Of a DNA stretch of 64,000 nucleotides, positions 47,546 to 56,600 are shown one piece after another (within the stretch, counting starts at the first letter, position 1; every line of letters starts with the position of its first letter). The DNA is from Tuberibacillus sp. Marseille-P3662. GTDB taxonomy: Bacteria; Bacillota; Bacilli; Bacillales; Sporolactobacillaceae. The stretch is taken from contig NZ_FXBS01000004.1 of the NCBI RefSeq assembly GCF_900178005.1, positions 434,001-498,000 of the forward strand, read 5' to 3'. The translations under genes were made by a program, and so were the position numbers. The notes beneath the pieces were generated by a model. The model did no database searches. It was not told where the DNA came from and saw only the letters and a list, made by a program, of their open reading frames with translations.

Positions 47546-47768
47546 CTTCTTGCACTCCCCTCTTAATTAAAAATTGGAATTTTTCAATTTACATTAATAC
47601 ATAAACGCATCAAAGTTTTAGCCTAAAAATAAACACTAAATCGCTCGTCATGGCAACGTTGTTGTCATATAATTTATCGATTTATTGTGGACAATAATAC
47701 GCTCTTATTTTTATGCGGTCAACAGGTGATTTGATAATTTTTAGATATTTGTGATTTATCCGATTATT

Positions 47769-47782
47769 AGTAAACGCTTACA
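47769..47782 (-). promoter_or_regulatory. Candidate cre site upstream of ilvE
   Basis: AGTAAACGCTTACA matches the cre consensus at 13 of 14 positions (only the first T differs), about 225 bp before ilvE. CcpA is a known activator of ilv-leu in Bacillus subtilis from an upstream cre, so the position makes sense. Confidence 0.5.
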
Positions 47783-47831
47783 TCTGCTTCGTAACAGTTT
47801 TTGAATGTTCGATCAATTGTAATTGTAAATT

Positions 47832-47852
47832 TTTTTGAAGCGCTTGCAAAAA
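47832..47852. promoter_or_regulatory. LacI-family-like palindrome upstream of ilvE
   Basis: TTTTTTGAAGCGCTTGCAAAA is a near-palindrome with the AAGCGCTT centre of LacI/GalR-family operators. It is centred about 55 bp from the cre-like site. It may be a second CcpA or other LacI-family site. Confidence 0.35.
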
Positions 47853-47884
47853 TAAATTTTTATTAAAATAGGCAGTAAAAGTGT

Positions 47885-48424
47885 TTAGACCCCATGCTTA
47901 CTAATGTAGTATTGGACGATATAGTGTAAGGTTTGTAGATGACCGTCAATAAGCTCTGTTGTTAATAGGGATAAGCGGACATTAACGGTATTAAAATGAG
48001 CTCCATCATTGCCAACATTTTTAATTTCATAAACAGCCTTCTTAACTGGTTTTGGCAAGTGTCGTTTGAGTTGATGAATAATTTGACCCAGTGGTTTCAT
48101 CCTACCCTTTTTTCCCGTCATTGATAGCCCGATATTCTGACAATGGCGATGGACAAGACACTCAAGCATTTGCCGTAAAGCAACGGCCGCAAGCGCTGGT
48201 GCTTCTTTTCGATTTTGATAGGTATATGTCAACAATCTTTGCAGGCAAGCCTTCATCTGCTGATCCTTTATTTGCAAAAGCGTATTTGCTAAGTCATCAT
48301 GAATCACCCTATCGAATGGGCAGGTGTTGACCATATAACCCCCGACATCCTCCGTTAATTCAAAATAACGATAGAATGATGGTTCCAATATCTTCTGAAC
48401 TTTTGTACAGCATGCCATTTCCAA
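47885..48424 (-). CDS. DUF4145-like protein
   Basis: A 179-aa protein. The N-terminal part has Cys and aromatic residues; the C-terminal two thirds resemble DUF4145 (AVALRQMLECLVHRHCQNIG, LGQIIHQLKRHLP, VYEIKNVGNDGAHF). TTG 48424 is preferred, since AGGAGG is 8 bp upstream, over the ATG two codons later. DUF4145 domains occur in restriction- and defence-associated proteins as well as alone; no such partner is here. Function unknown. Confidence 0.7.
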   Translation of the reverse strand: MEMACCTKVQKILEPSFYRYFELTEDVGGYMVNTCPFDRVIHDDLANTLLQIKDQQMKACLQRLLTYTYQNRKEAPALAAVALRQMLECLVHRHCQNIGLSMTGKKGRMKPLGQIIHQLKRHLPKPVKKAVYEIKNVGNDGAHFNTVNVRLSLLTTELIDGHLQTLHYIVQYYISKHGV

Positions 48425-48666
48425 TTGTCAGCCCTCCTCTAACAAAACTTAGAATAATCATTGCAACTCCATTATAGAACACACGTTCGAAAACAACAAA
48501 CATTTTCATCATTTCAATGAATATACGTCTTCCTACCTACATAACCATAATAGTAGGATGAGCCTACGGTTCCTAATATTAAATCTATCACTGCGTTCTA
48601 ACATTGGATAAGTGCCGAGATGAATCAGGCATCGATCACCCAAATCATTGGAGGGAGTCATTTATT

Positions 48667-49449
48667 GTGAAAAAGAAACTATTTATCTTTTTGGTTGTCA
48701 TGCTATCACTAGCATTACTCACCGCATGCGGAAGTACAAAATCAGGAGGTGATAGTGGCGGCAATGATGAAATGAAAACCTACAAAGTTGCGACAGACGC
48801 TAACTTTAAACCTTTTGAATATAAAAATCCTGATACAGGGGAAATGGAAGGTTTCGACATTGAGCTATTAAAGTCTATTGCAAAAGAAGCAGGATTCAAA
48901 GTCAAATTTGAAACGATGCAATTTGACGGCCTTCTCGCAGGCATTAAATCAGGCCGGTATGACATCGGCGTTGCCGGGATTTCCATTACTGATGAACGGA
49001 AGCAATCCATTGCTTTCTCAGACAAATATTATGACTCAGGTCTAACGGTCATGGTCCCTAAGGACTCCGATATCCAATCGATCAAAGACGTTGACGGTAA
49101 GGCCGTTGGAACACGTCAAGGTTCAACAAGTCAAGCTTATTTAAAGAATAACACCGATGCTGACATTGAAGCCTTTCCAGCGATTGTCAACGCCTACACA
49201 AACTTAAAGTCTGGTCGGCTCGATGCTGTCCTATATGACTTACCGAATGTTAAATATTTCATCAAACAAAAAGGTGAGGGTGAATTAAAGACGGTTGGGA
49301 AATTACTACAGGGTCAACCCTATGGTATTGCCTTTCCTAAAGATTCGAAACTCGTTGATGATGTCAATAAAGCTCTGAAAACGTTAAAAGACAATGGCAC
49401 TTATGCTGACATTTATAAAAAATGGTTCGGAACTGAACCCCCTCAATAA
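48667..49449 (+). CDS. Polar amino acid ABC transporter binding lipoprotein
   Basis: A family 3 extracellular solute-binding lipoprotein (260 aa). Signal VKKKLFIFLVVMLSLALLTAC has the lipobox LTAC. The mature protein shows TDANFKPFEYKNPDTGEMEG, FDIELLKSIAKEAGF, DGLLAGIKSGRYDI, GISITDERK and GTRQGSTSQAYL. The ligand is likely glutamine or another polar amino acid. GTG 48667 is chosen by signal-peptide position and GGAGGGAG upstream. Confidence 0.9.
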   Translation: MKKKLFIFLVVMLSLALLTACGSTKSGGDSGGNDEMKTYKVATDANFKPFEYKNPDTGEMEGFDIELLKSIAKEAGFKVKFETMQFDGLLAGIKSGRYDIGVAGISITDERKQSIAFSDKYYDSGLTVMVPKDSDIQSIKDVDGKAVGTRQGSTSQAYLKNNTDADIEAFPAIVNAYTNLKSGRLDAVLYDLPNVKYFIKQKGEGELKTVGKLLQGQPYGIAFPKDSKLVDDVNKALKTLKDNGTYADIYKKWFGTEPPQ

Positions 49450-49489
49450 TACGCAATCTAAGATCATCAGCTGATACTTTCAACCGATC

Positions 49490-49526
49490 AAGCGTAACAA
49501 GTCCTTTAGCTTGTTACGCTTTTTTA
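49490..49526 (+). terminator. Intercistronic terminator after binding protein
   Basis: Perfect 12-bp stem AAGCGTAACAAG / CTTGTTACGCTT followed by TTTTT. It lies between the binding-protein and permease genes and would limit permease expression. Confidence 0.85.
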
Positions 49527-49546
49527 AAACAAGGAGAGATTCGAAA

Positions 49547-50209
49547 ATGTTTGATAAGTTCACCAGCTCTGATTTTATACAATGTTTACCGTTTCTTATT
49601 CCCGGCTTAGGTATGACGCTTCTCATAACCGCCATTGGGCTAATTCTCGGTTTTGTATTAGGAACCATTGCCGGGCTCGGCCGCCTATCAAAAAACAAAT
49701 TTCTGAGAGGCATCAGCTCTGTCTATGTTGAGGTCGTCCGTGGAACGCCGATCCTTGCTCAAGTGCTATTCATCTTTACCGTTCTATCCGATCAATACGT
49801 CGGCTTCAATATTGATAAAGTCCTTGCTGCCATTATTGCGATTACGATTAATGCTGGGGCCTATATAGCCGAAATTGTGCGAGGCGCTGTCTATTCCATC
49901 GATAAAGGCCAACATGAAGCCGGACGCTCATTAGGTCTTAACCCATCGCAAACCATGCGCCATATTATTTGGCCCCAAGCCATCAAGCGGATGATCCCGC
50001 CACTAGGAAACCAGTTCATCATCAGTTTAAAAGATACGTCGTTGTTTTCCGTGATTGCCGTTGGCGAATTGCTTTACATGGGGCGTCAATACTACAACAT
50101 TACTTATTCACCCTTTCAAACACTCACCATGGTTTGTTTGTTATATCTTGTCATTACCATACCAACATCGCTTATTTTAAGAAAAATAGAACGGAGGCTG
50201 GATGTCTAA
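49547..50209 (+). CDS. Polar amino acid ABC transporter permease
   Basis: A 220-aa HisMQ/GlnP-type permease with about five helices and the coupling motif [34 protein letters not shown] and [16 protein letters not shown] are typical. ATG 49547 has AAGGAGAG upstream. It overlaps the ATPase gene by 8 bp. Confidence 0.9.
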   Translation: MFDKFTSSDFIQCLPFLIPGLGMTLLITAIGLILGFVLGTIAGLGRLSKNKFLRGISSVYVEVVRGTPILAQVLFIFTVLSDQYVGFNIDKVLAAIIAITINAGAYIAEIVRGAVYSIDKGQHEAGRSLGLNPSQTMRHIIWPQAIKRMIPPLGNQFIISLKDTSLFSVIAVGELLYMGRQYYNITYSPFQTLTMVCLLYLVITIPTSLILRKIERRLDV

Positions 50210-50933
50210 TATGATTACTGTTCATGATTTGCATAAATCCTTTGGAGACTTTGAAGTTTTAAAAGGCATTAACGCAGAGGTCAGGGAGAGCGAAGTTGTG
50301 TGTGTCATCGGCCCTTCTGGATCAGGCAAAAGCACATTCCTCCGCTGTTTAAATTTACTTGAAGACATCACATCAGGCAGTGTTGAAATTGACGGTGAAC
50401 AACTGACGGATGAAAGTACCGATATTAACAAACTGCGGTCAGAAGTAGGAATGGTCTTCCAACATTTTAATCTGTTCCCACATAAGACGGTGCTTGAAAA
50501 CATTACGCTGGCCCCGATCAAAGTCAAAGCATTAACCCAAGATAAAGCAAAAGAGCATGCTTTACCTTTACTTGAGAAGGTCGGTCTGTCGGACAAGGCC
50601 GACGACTATCCCGATAACCTCTCCGGCGGGCAAAAGCAACGCGTTGCCATTGCCCGGGCACTAGCCATGAACCCGAAAGTGATGCTATTTGATGAACCGA
50701 CCTCAGCCCTTGATCCTGAACTCGTCGGCGATGTATTAGAAGTGATGAAAGACTTAGCTAAGGAAGGTATGACCATGGTCGTTGTGACCCATGAAATGGG
50801 CTTTGCCCGTGAAGTCGGCGACAGGGTCATCTTCATGGACGAAGGGGTTATTATGGAAGAAAACAAACCGGAACCACTATTTGAAAATCCGCAAAATGCT
50901 AGGACACAATCTTTTCTTAGTAAAATTTTATAA
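50202..50933 (+). CDS. Polar amino acid ABC transporter ATP-binding protein (GlnQ type)
   Basis: A 243-aa ATPase with Walker [10 protein letters not shown], signature [13 protein letters not shown], Walker [13 protein letters not shown] and the switch His in [13 protein letters not shown]. Last gene of the three-gene importer. GGAGG precedes ATG 50202. Repeat R1 copy D follows 8 bp after the stop. Confidence 0.93.
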   Translation: MSNMITVHDLHKSFGDFEVLKGINAEVRESEVVCVIGPSGSGKSTFLRCLNLLEDITSGSVEIDGEQLTDESTDINKLRSEVGMVFQHFNLFPHKTVLENITLAPIKVKALTQDKAKEHALPLLEKVGLSDKADDYPDNLSGGQKQRVAIARALAMNPKVMLFDEPTSALDPELVGDVLEVMKDLAKEGMTMVVVTHEMGFAREVGDRVIFMDEGVIMEENKPEPLFENPQNARTQSFLSKIL

Positions 50934-50940
50934 CCTATAA

Positions 50941-51170
50941 AGGCTAGGACAAAAGTATATGAATCACAGAATCATCCGAACTTGTTTATGAATCCGTTCG
51001 GATGATTTATTTAAAATGATAGTTCCTGTCATCGCTTCGTCAAAATCCTCGCTTGCCGCGGGCACGGCCTCAGCTAACTTGGTAAAGAAAACCTCTTTAT
51101 CAAGTGGATCTTCGTCGCAGTCCAAAGAAGCTTATACTAAGGCGTTCGCGCTGTTCCCACGAACGATTTG
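50941..51170. repeat. Dispersed repeat family R1, copy D
   Basis: Begins AAGGCTAGGACAAAAGTATA, contains the AATCATCCGAAC / GTTCGGATGATT hairpin and the TCCTGTCATCGCTTCGTCAA core, and ends with GGCGTTCGCGCTGTTCCCAC, like the long-form middle of copy B. It separates the convergent ATPase and peptidase genes. Confidence 0.8.
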
Positions 51171-52073
51171 TTAATTATAAGAAATGGCTTGCCTGCCAAA
51201 CTGGGTCCAGCCATCAATGAATGATTGTTTGCTAATTTTACGATTCTTTTGATTCGCCAATGGGTCGTTAAAATAAATATAATTATCATCAGAGCCCGTT
51301 AGGACGACAGAATGTTCTTTGTAAGAAACTTTAATGGTTCCGTCCTTTGTCTTCCAGTTTCTCCAAAAACTAGAGGGCATATGCCGATATCGGCTCGTGA
51401 CAATCACCCATACAGGGTGACCCTTTTCTAGTTGTTTTTCAATTATCCCCCACTTGCTTCCCGTTAAATCAATAACCCGTTCACCTAAATATTCCCTAGC
51501 AAGATCAGCGACTGGACCGTGAAACACACCTAACCCTGGTTGATCCCACGTATACATATTACCTACAAATCCATTGTTGGGATTGCCATGCAGCCCGTTC
51601 TTCGTCCACGGCACTTTAGGTATTTTATTGGCCAATGTCATCTTACTAACCTCGACATCTGCTGAAGCTATTAGCATAGCTAGGCTCGTCACTTCGCAGC
51701 CTTTTGGCAGTTGGGGTTTTTGCGAAATGAGCGGTACATCAATCGGTTGTGATGCTTGTTGCGATTTATTTTGACTGGAAGATTGTTTTTTCTTAAGCTC
51801 GGATAACCCTTTAGGTTGAGGTTGGTCTTTACTGCCTTCTTGATTCTCTTGACCCGACGATTCATCATTATTGGTCTGTAATTCCGCCGCTTTTGCCCTT
51901 GTTGCGTCAGTCGTTATTGAGTAGGCATCAACACTCGAACGTTTTTGCCCTAACGCCATTGTCGTCATAGCGTTCTGCCCAGTATATTCTAATCCGTTTA
52001 TTTGAGAAAAGCCTACTAAACCAAGGCCGATGAGAAAAAGAATTGACACACTCCAAAGAATGGTTTTCTTCAT
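51171..52073 (-). CDS. C39-family peptidase-like secreted protein
   Basis: A 300-aa exported protein with one N-terminal hydrophobic segment, a long Gln/Ser/Lys-rich linker (about residues 60-115), then a papain-like C39_2 domain (YvpB-like): catalytic Cys in LPKGCEVTSLAM, His in SYKEHSVVLTG, and the third residue in YFNDPL. ATG 52073 is chosen because the signal segment begins there. Probably anchored or secreted; substrate unknown. Confidence 0.83.
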   Translation of the reverse strand: MKKTILWSVSILFLIGLGLVGFSQINGLEYTGQNAMTTMALGQKRSSVDAYSITTDATRAKAAELQTNNDESSGQENQEGSKDQPQPKGLSELKKKQSSSQNKSQQASQPIDVPLISQKPQLPKGCEVTSLAMLIASADVEVSKMTLANKIPKVPWTKNGLHGNPNNGFVGNMYTWDQPGLGVFHGPVADLAREYLGERVIDLTGSKWGIIEKQLEKGHPVWVIVTSRYRHMPSSFWRNWKTKDGTIKVSYKEHSVVLTGSDDNYIYFNDPLANQKNRKISKQSFIDGWTQFGRQAISYN

Positions 52074-52184
52074 TTGCCTCCCCCACACACCTATTAATAT
52101 TGCTTCATTAAACATTCAAATCCAAACGGTTAACTTAAGACTAAGGGTGGTGAGTATTTTCACCCCCCTTAGTCAGACAAACTT

Positions 52185-53021
52185 CTAACGTTTAGCTAGA
52201 AACCATGGATTTTTCAAATGCTCTTTATTATACATGAGTGGCTCGTCATTATCTGTTCGTAGTACCGTACCTCCGGAAATCGCTACGATAGCATGACCGG
52301 CCCCTGTGTCCCATTCCATTGTTGGTGCATAACGCGGATAATAATCCGCCTCGCCTTCAGCCACCAAGCATAGTTTCAAGGAACTGCCGGCCGATGTCAT
52401 TTCAACTGTATCATATTCTTGTTCGAGATCATTAATAAACGCTTCTGTCTCCGGGGACATATGGGAACGGCTGGCAACCACTTTGACAGCATCCCTCTCC
52501 GTAGCGTTTGGCAGCGGTGTTCCGTTCGTGGCAATGTCCGTTTCTGACACAAGGCGCTCATCACGTGCGTCGGATATCTGCTCAACTTTATAAGCGCCAT
52601 ACCCCTTTTTAGCGACATAAAGGATATCTAAAGCAGGGGCATAAATCACACCGAGCACCGGTGTGTCATGATCAATGAGCGCTATATTGACCGTAAATTC
52701 ATCATTCTTTTTGATAAATTCCTTGGTGCCATCCAGTGGGTCAACGAGCCAAAACTGCTGCCAAGATGACCGTTCATCATAAGTCATATCATGGCCTTCT
52801 TCACTCAAAATCGGGATATCAGAAAAGGACATTTCCAATTGGGATACTATCATTTGATGAGACTTTCGATCCGCTAACGTTAGCGGCGATTCATCGGCTT
52901 TCGTTTCCACATTGAAATCGTCGCTATGATAGACATCCAAGATCGCCTGCCCAGCCTGGATGGCAATTTGCGCGACAAGGCTTACATCGATTGTATCTAA
53001 ACGCTCTAGTTCATGGCTCAT
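52185..53021 (-). CDS. cysQ: 3'(2'),5'-bisphosphate nucleotidase
   Basis: An inositol-monophosphatase-fold phosphatase (278 aa) that degrades 3'-phosphoadenosine 5'-phosphate. It has the metal sites LSEEGHD and [10 protein letters not shown] and the late [10 protein letters not shown]. It overlaps the stop of cysC by 4 bp. Together they make PAPS and remove PAP, a by-product of its use. Confidence 0.9.
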   Translation of the reverse strand: MSHELERLDTIDVSLVAQIAIQAGQAILDVYHSDDFNVETKADESPLTLADRKSHQMIVSQLEMSFSDIPILSEEGHDMTYDERSSWQQFWLVDPLDGTKEFIKKNDEFTVNIALIDHDTPVLGVIYAPALDILYVAKKGYGAYKVEQISDARDERLVSETDIATNGTPLPNATERDAVKVVASRSHMSPETEAFINDLEQEYDTVEMTSAGSSLKLCLVAEGEADYYPRYAPTMEWDTGAGHAIVAISGGTVLRTDNDEPLMYNKEHLKNPWFLAKR

Positions 53022-53632
53022 GATTCGATATATCCTTTCTCTAATAGAAAGTTGACGACTTTTTGAACGGATGCTTCGAGCGTTAATTGATCCGTGGCCA
53101 CAACCAACTCAGGATTCTCAGGTGCCTCATATGGGGCATCAATGCCTGTAAAGCCTTTGATCTCACCGGAGCGCGCCTTTTTATATAAACCCTTTGGATC
53201 ACGCTCTTCCGCTTCTTCTAAGTCGCATTTGACGTAAACCTCAACAAACTCATCATCATCGAGAAGCGCCCGCACTTGTTCGCGATCCTCTTGATAGGGC
53301 GAGATAAAGGCGGTCAGCGTCATAACGCCCGCATCGACAAATAGTTTCCCGACTTCGCCAATGCGACGAATATTCTCTTTACGGTCTTCCGGACTGAAAC
53401 CCAAATTTTTATTCAAACCGTGGCGAACGTTATCTCCATCTAAAATATATGTGTTGATACCGCGGCGATATAGTTCACGTTCAACCTCCACGGCCAACGT
53501 TGATTTCCCAGCCCCGGATAATCCAGTAAACCATAGAACGGCACTGTTATGCTTCTTCAGCTGGCGGCGGTCGGCTTTATTGATTTTACCTTCATGCCAA
53601 ACAACATTCGTCGCTTTTTTTGGTTCTTCCAT
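53018..53632 (-). CDS. cysC: Adenylylsulfate kinase
   Basis: APS kinase (204 aa) phosphorylating adenylyl sulfate to PAPS. It has P-loop [41 protein letters not shown] and [11 protein letters not shown]. The ATP sulfurylase and PAPS reductase are not in the window. Coupled to cysQ. Confidence 0.94.
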   Translation of the reverse strand: MEEPKKATNVVWHEGKINKADRRQLKKHNSAVLWFTGLSGAGKSTLAVEVERELYRRGINTYILDGDNVRHGLNKNLGFSPEDRKENIRRIGEVGKLFVDAGVMTLTAFISPYQEDREQVRALLDDDEFVEVYVKCDLEEAEERDPKGLYKKARSGEIKGFTGIDAPYEAPENPELVVATDQLTLEASVQKVVNFLLEKGYIES

Positions 53633-53832
53633 CTTCCATCAACCTTTCGTTCTTTAAATCTAACATCATTATATCGTACTCGTTTCAACTCTAACAGTTA
53701 AATTTAGGGCAGTCCCGTTCGTTCAACTTCTCTTCCATCATATTGGAATTCCCATCTGTCGACAACCATCATTTTGGAAATGGAACATTCTCCCGTCATC
53801 CGTTAATGAAGTATAATCCTTATTCCAATCAA

Positions 53833-53874
53833 TGAAAACGCTCTATTAAAATCAGGCCGAACATACGTTATAAT
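53833..53874 (+). promoter_or_regulatory. Promoter with cre-like site for the LytTR gene
   Basis: The -10 box TATAAT is at 53869-53874, with -35-like TTAAAA at 53846-53851 (17-bp spacer). A cre-like TGAAAACGCTCTAT (12 of 14 matches) at 53833-53846 abuts the -35, a position compatible with CcpA activation. The rest of 53633-53949 shows nothing else. Confidence 0.45.
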
Positions 53875-53949
53875 GCATAATATAAGAAGATCTCTGTTCA
53901 TAAGACAGAAGCTGCCCGTTTAACAGGACTGTAGAAGGAGAGTCACTAT

Positions 53950-54600
53950 ATGGATTATTTTTCAGCCACTTCAATGTTGGAAACTTTCAAAGCCTTATTT
54001 CCGAAAGATACTTCCATCGCAGTGTCTGATGACCAACACTTTATTGATTATAGGCCGAGTCCATCCATTGATTTAAAAATCAAGCCCGGAGACAAAGTTA
54101 CTGAAAATACCGTGACGTACAAGGCACTCACGATTCAACAAAAGACGTCCGAACATATCAATAGTCATGTGTTTGGGGTCCCGTATTTCGGGACATCTGT
54201 CCCCCTATTTGACGCTGGTTCCCCTAAGGGGTGTGTCACCGCTATTTTACCATCAAGACAGACAAAATTTCTCTCAAATTTTTTAACGGTACAAATGAAG
54301 GATTGCTGGGTCCCAGTCCCTTATAAAGATATCATGTTTCTCGAAGCCCAAAACAGAAAAACCTGGATTCAATCTGACCGCGGAACAGGGTCTCATAAAT
54401 ACAGCTTGAGTGACCTCGAACATCACTTACCTGATGATTCTTTTATTCGTTGCCACCGTTCTTATATTGCTAATGTCAACTATATTGCCGAAATTCAACC
54501 TGACTCTCACTCGACTTTTTTACTGATTATGAAAGATCAAACCAGAATACCGGTCAGCCAAACGTATGCCAGTCATTTTCGTAAAATCTTGATGTTTTAA
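53950..54600 (+). CDS. LytTR-domain transcriptional regulator with N-terminal sensor region
   Basis: A 216-aa protein. Residues 1-105 form a PAS-like or Roadblock-like sensory region of unknown ligand (SIDLKIKPGDKV, HVFGVPYFGTSVPLFD, GCVTAILPSRQTKFL). Residues 115-216 are a LytTR DNA-binding domain (YKDIMFLEAQNRKTWIQSD, FIRCHRSYIANVNYI, MKDQTRIPVSQTYASHFRKI). No receiver domain or kinase is next to it. It is 122 bp upstream of the CoA-transferase gene and probably controls it. Confidence 0.82.
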   Translation: MDYFSATSMLETFKALFPKDTSIAVSDDQHFIDYRPSPSIDLKIKPGDKVTENTVTYKALTIQQKTSEHINSHVFGVPYFGTSVPLFDAGSPKGCVTAILPSRQTKFLSNFLTVQMKDCWVPVPYKDIMFLEAQNRKTWIQSDRGTGSHKYSLSDLEHHLPDDSFIRCHRSYIANVNYIAEIQPDSHSTFLLIMKDQTRIPVSQTYASHFRKILMF

Positions 54601-54722
54601 TGATCTGTTTTATGTCATAGATTTGCTGGTTCATCTTCGATTTAAGCCCTTTCATCAAAATCACATGAGACGTCCATCCAAGGCTGATAGAATTGTAAAA
54701 AAACGAGACTGAGGTGTTGACA

Positions 54723-56240
54723 ATGGAACACAATATATACAATCTTGTGCGGGACCCACGTTTACAGCACCGCATTGTTTCCGATAAAACAGCAGCATCA
54801 TGGATTCAAGACGGGATGACTCTTGGACTAAGCGGCTTCACCCGAGCTGGAGATGCTAAAGCTGTTCCGTCGGCTCTCGTGGAAAGAGCGAAACATGAGC
54901 ACCTAAAAGTCAATGTATACACTGGGGCTTCCCTCGGTTCTGATATCGACAGACTCATGGCTGAGACCGGTATGATCCACAAACGACTCCCCTTTCAGGC
55001 AGATGCAACGATGCGTCAAGAAATTAACAATGGGGATATATTTTTTGTTGATCAACATTTATCACACACCGCCGAATCGATACGCCAAGATGCACTGAAC
55101 CCCGTAGATGTTGCCATTGTGGAAGCGGTGTCAATTACAGAAGACGGGCTCATTATTCCGTCAACATCGGTCGGAAATTCATCCATATTTGCAGAAAAGG
55201 CCGAGTCCATTATTGTTGAATTAAATATGGCCCAACCTAACGCATTAGAAGGCATCCATGATATATATGAATTAGGTAAGCAAGGAACACGTGAGCCCAT
55301 ACCACTCACCAACATTGATGACCGCCTAGGATCCATTGGCATTCATGTTGATATTGATAAAATAAAAGGCATTGTCATTACCCATCAGAAGGATTCCCCT
55401 TCAACAATTGGACCCGCAGATGAAGAAACGACGGCCATGGCCCATCATTTGATTGACTTTTTACGTAGAGAAAATCAACTTGGGCGTCTCCCCAACAACC
55501 TTGCCCCGTTACAGTCCGGCATTGGTTCAGTGGCCAACGCCGTCTTCAGCGGTCTTTTAGACTCAGAATTCACCGACCTTGAGGTATACTCTGAAGTGTT
55601 GCAGGATAGCGTATTTGACCTTCTTGATGCCGGAAAAGTCCGCTTTGCTTCAGGTTGCTCGATCACTTTATCTGAATCTAAAATTGATGAGGTTTTCACA
55701 AACTTGGAGCGTTATCGTGACCGTCTCATGTTACGTCCTCAGGAAATTTCAAATCACCCAGAAATCATCCGCCGATTGGGACTGATTGCGATCAACACGT
55801 CTTTGGAGGTTGATATTTACGGTCAAGTGAATTCAACACATGTCCTTGGAACCCGGATGATGAACGGCATTGGTGGGTCAGGTGACTTCACCCGCAATTC
55901 GAGGCTGGCTATCTTTGTCACCAAATCAATCGCGAAAAATGGCCATATCTCAAGTGTCGTGCCATTTGTTTCCCATGTTGATCATACTGAACATGATGTT
56001 GACGTGATTGTGACTGAACAAGGCTATGCTGACCTACGAGGGTTAGCACCCAAAGAACGTGTCCCACTAATCATTGAACATTGTGCGCATCCGATGTACC
56101 GGGAACAACTTTATGCCTACTACTATGAAGCAAATGAAAAAGGCGGGCAAACACCCCACCTCCTTGAAAAAGCCTTCTCTTGGCACACCCAATTTGCCGA
56201 AAGAGGTACGATGCTTGACCCCACTTTTCAACCCTCATAA
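54723..56240 (+). CDS. Acetyl-CoA hydrolase/transferase family (succinate CoA-transferase-like)
   Basis: A 505-aa class I CoA-transferase. Two domains carry GASLGSDIDRLMA, VEAVSITEDGLIIPSTSVGN, and SGIGSVANAVFSGL then the catalytic Glu E291 in LEVYSEVLQD. GGSGDFTRNSRLAIF and the late TEQGYADLRGLAP are typical of Cat1/AarC-type enzymes that exchange CoA between acetate and succinate. ATG 54723 has GAGGTG 8 bp upstream. Linked with the LytTR gene it may handle overflow acetate. Confidence 0.85.
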   Translation: MEHNIYNLVRDPRLQHRIVSDKTAASWIQDGMTLGLSGFTRAGDAKAVPSALVERAKHEHLKVNVYTGASLGSDIDRLMAETGMIHKRLPFQADATMRQEINNGDIFFVDQHLSHTAESIRQDALNPVDVAIVEAVSITEDGLIIPSTSVGNSSIFAEKAESIIVELNMAQPNALEGIHDIYELGKQGTREPIPLTNIDDRLGSIGIHVDIDKIKGIVITHQKDSPSTIGPADEETTAMAHHLIDFLRRENQLGRLPNNLAPLQSGIGSVANAVFSGLLDSEFTDLEVYSEVLQDSVFDLLDAGKVRFASGCSITLSESKIDEVFTNLERYRDRLMLRPQEISNHPEIIRRLGLIAINTSLEVDIYGQVNSTHVLGTRMMNGIGGSGDFTRNSRLAIFVTKSIAKNGHISSVVPFVSHVDHTEHDVDVIVTEQGYADLRGLAPKERVPLIIEHCAHPMYREQLYAYYYEANEKGGQTPHLLEKAFSWHTQFAERGTMLDPTFQPS

Positions 56241-56245
56241 TCTTA

Positions 56246-56542
56246 GGCTCTTTTCGTATGGATTGTTTTTTTTAAAATTGGACTTATAACAGCTAAAAAT
56301 CGAAAATCGTTGATTGGAGCGGAAGGTTCGTCGAGATTCGGAACACTTAAACTTAGTGTGTTCCTCAGCGCAGCTTACTCAAGATGTCTTGCTAGAGTCC
56401 TGCGGGAACAGCGGGACAGGTGAGACCCCACAGGCGCAGAGCGCCGAGGAGGCTCACCGCCCGCCCCGCGGAAAGCGAGCATCCTGGAGCGAAAATTAAC
56501 TTCCCCCCCCCCCAATTAGCAACACAGTTTACGAAAACAGCC
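56246..56542 (+). repeat. Dispersed repeat family R2, copy C (long form)
   Basis: Begins GGCTCTTTTCGTATGGATTG and has GTTGATTGGAGCGGAAGG, GCGGGACAGGTGAGACCCCA, CCGAGGAGGCTCACCG and CGCGGAAAGCGAGCATCCTG. It ends AGCAACACAGTTTACGAAAA like copy A. It contains an 11-C homopolymer at 56503-56513. Confidence 0.88.
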
Positions 56543-56600
56543 TTTATAAAACAGCAACGCCATGGCCAATGCCTTGGCGTTAGCCCCCTCTAACTATCCA

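Noticed and set aside
47546-47640. CodY-like box upstream of ilvE
   Set aside because: The AT-rich AATTTTTCAATTT stretch aligns poorly with AATTTTCWGAAAATT, with too many mismatches to call.
47546-47768. Second T-box in front of ilvE
   Set aside because: No AGAGAG, T-box sequence or terminator is present there; only the leader at 46286-46600 qualifies.
47885-48424. Defence system around the DUF4145-like gene
   Set aside because: Neighbours are ilvE and an amino acid transporter; no nuclease, methylase or helicase is adjacent.
53633-53949. Possible riboswitch or S-box before the cysC-cysQ genes
   Set aside because: No conserved S-box motif or terminator/antiterminator pair was found upstream of cysC.
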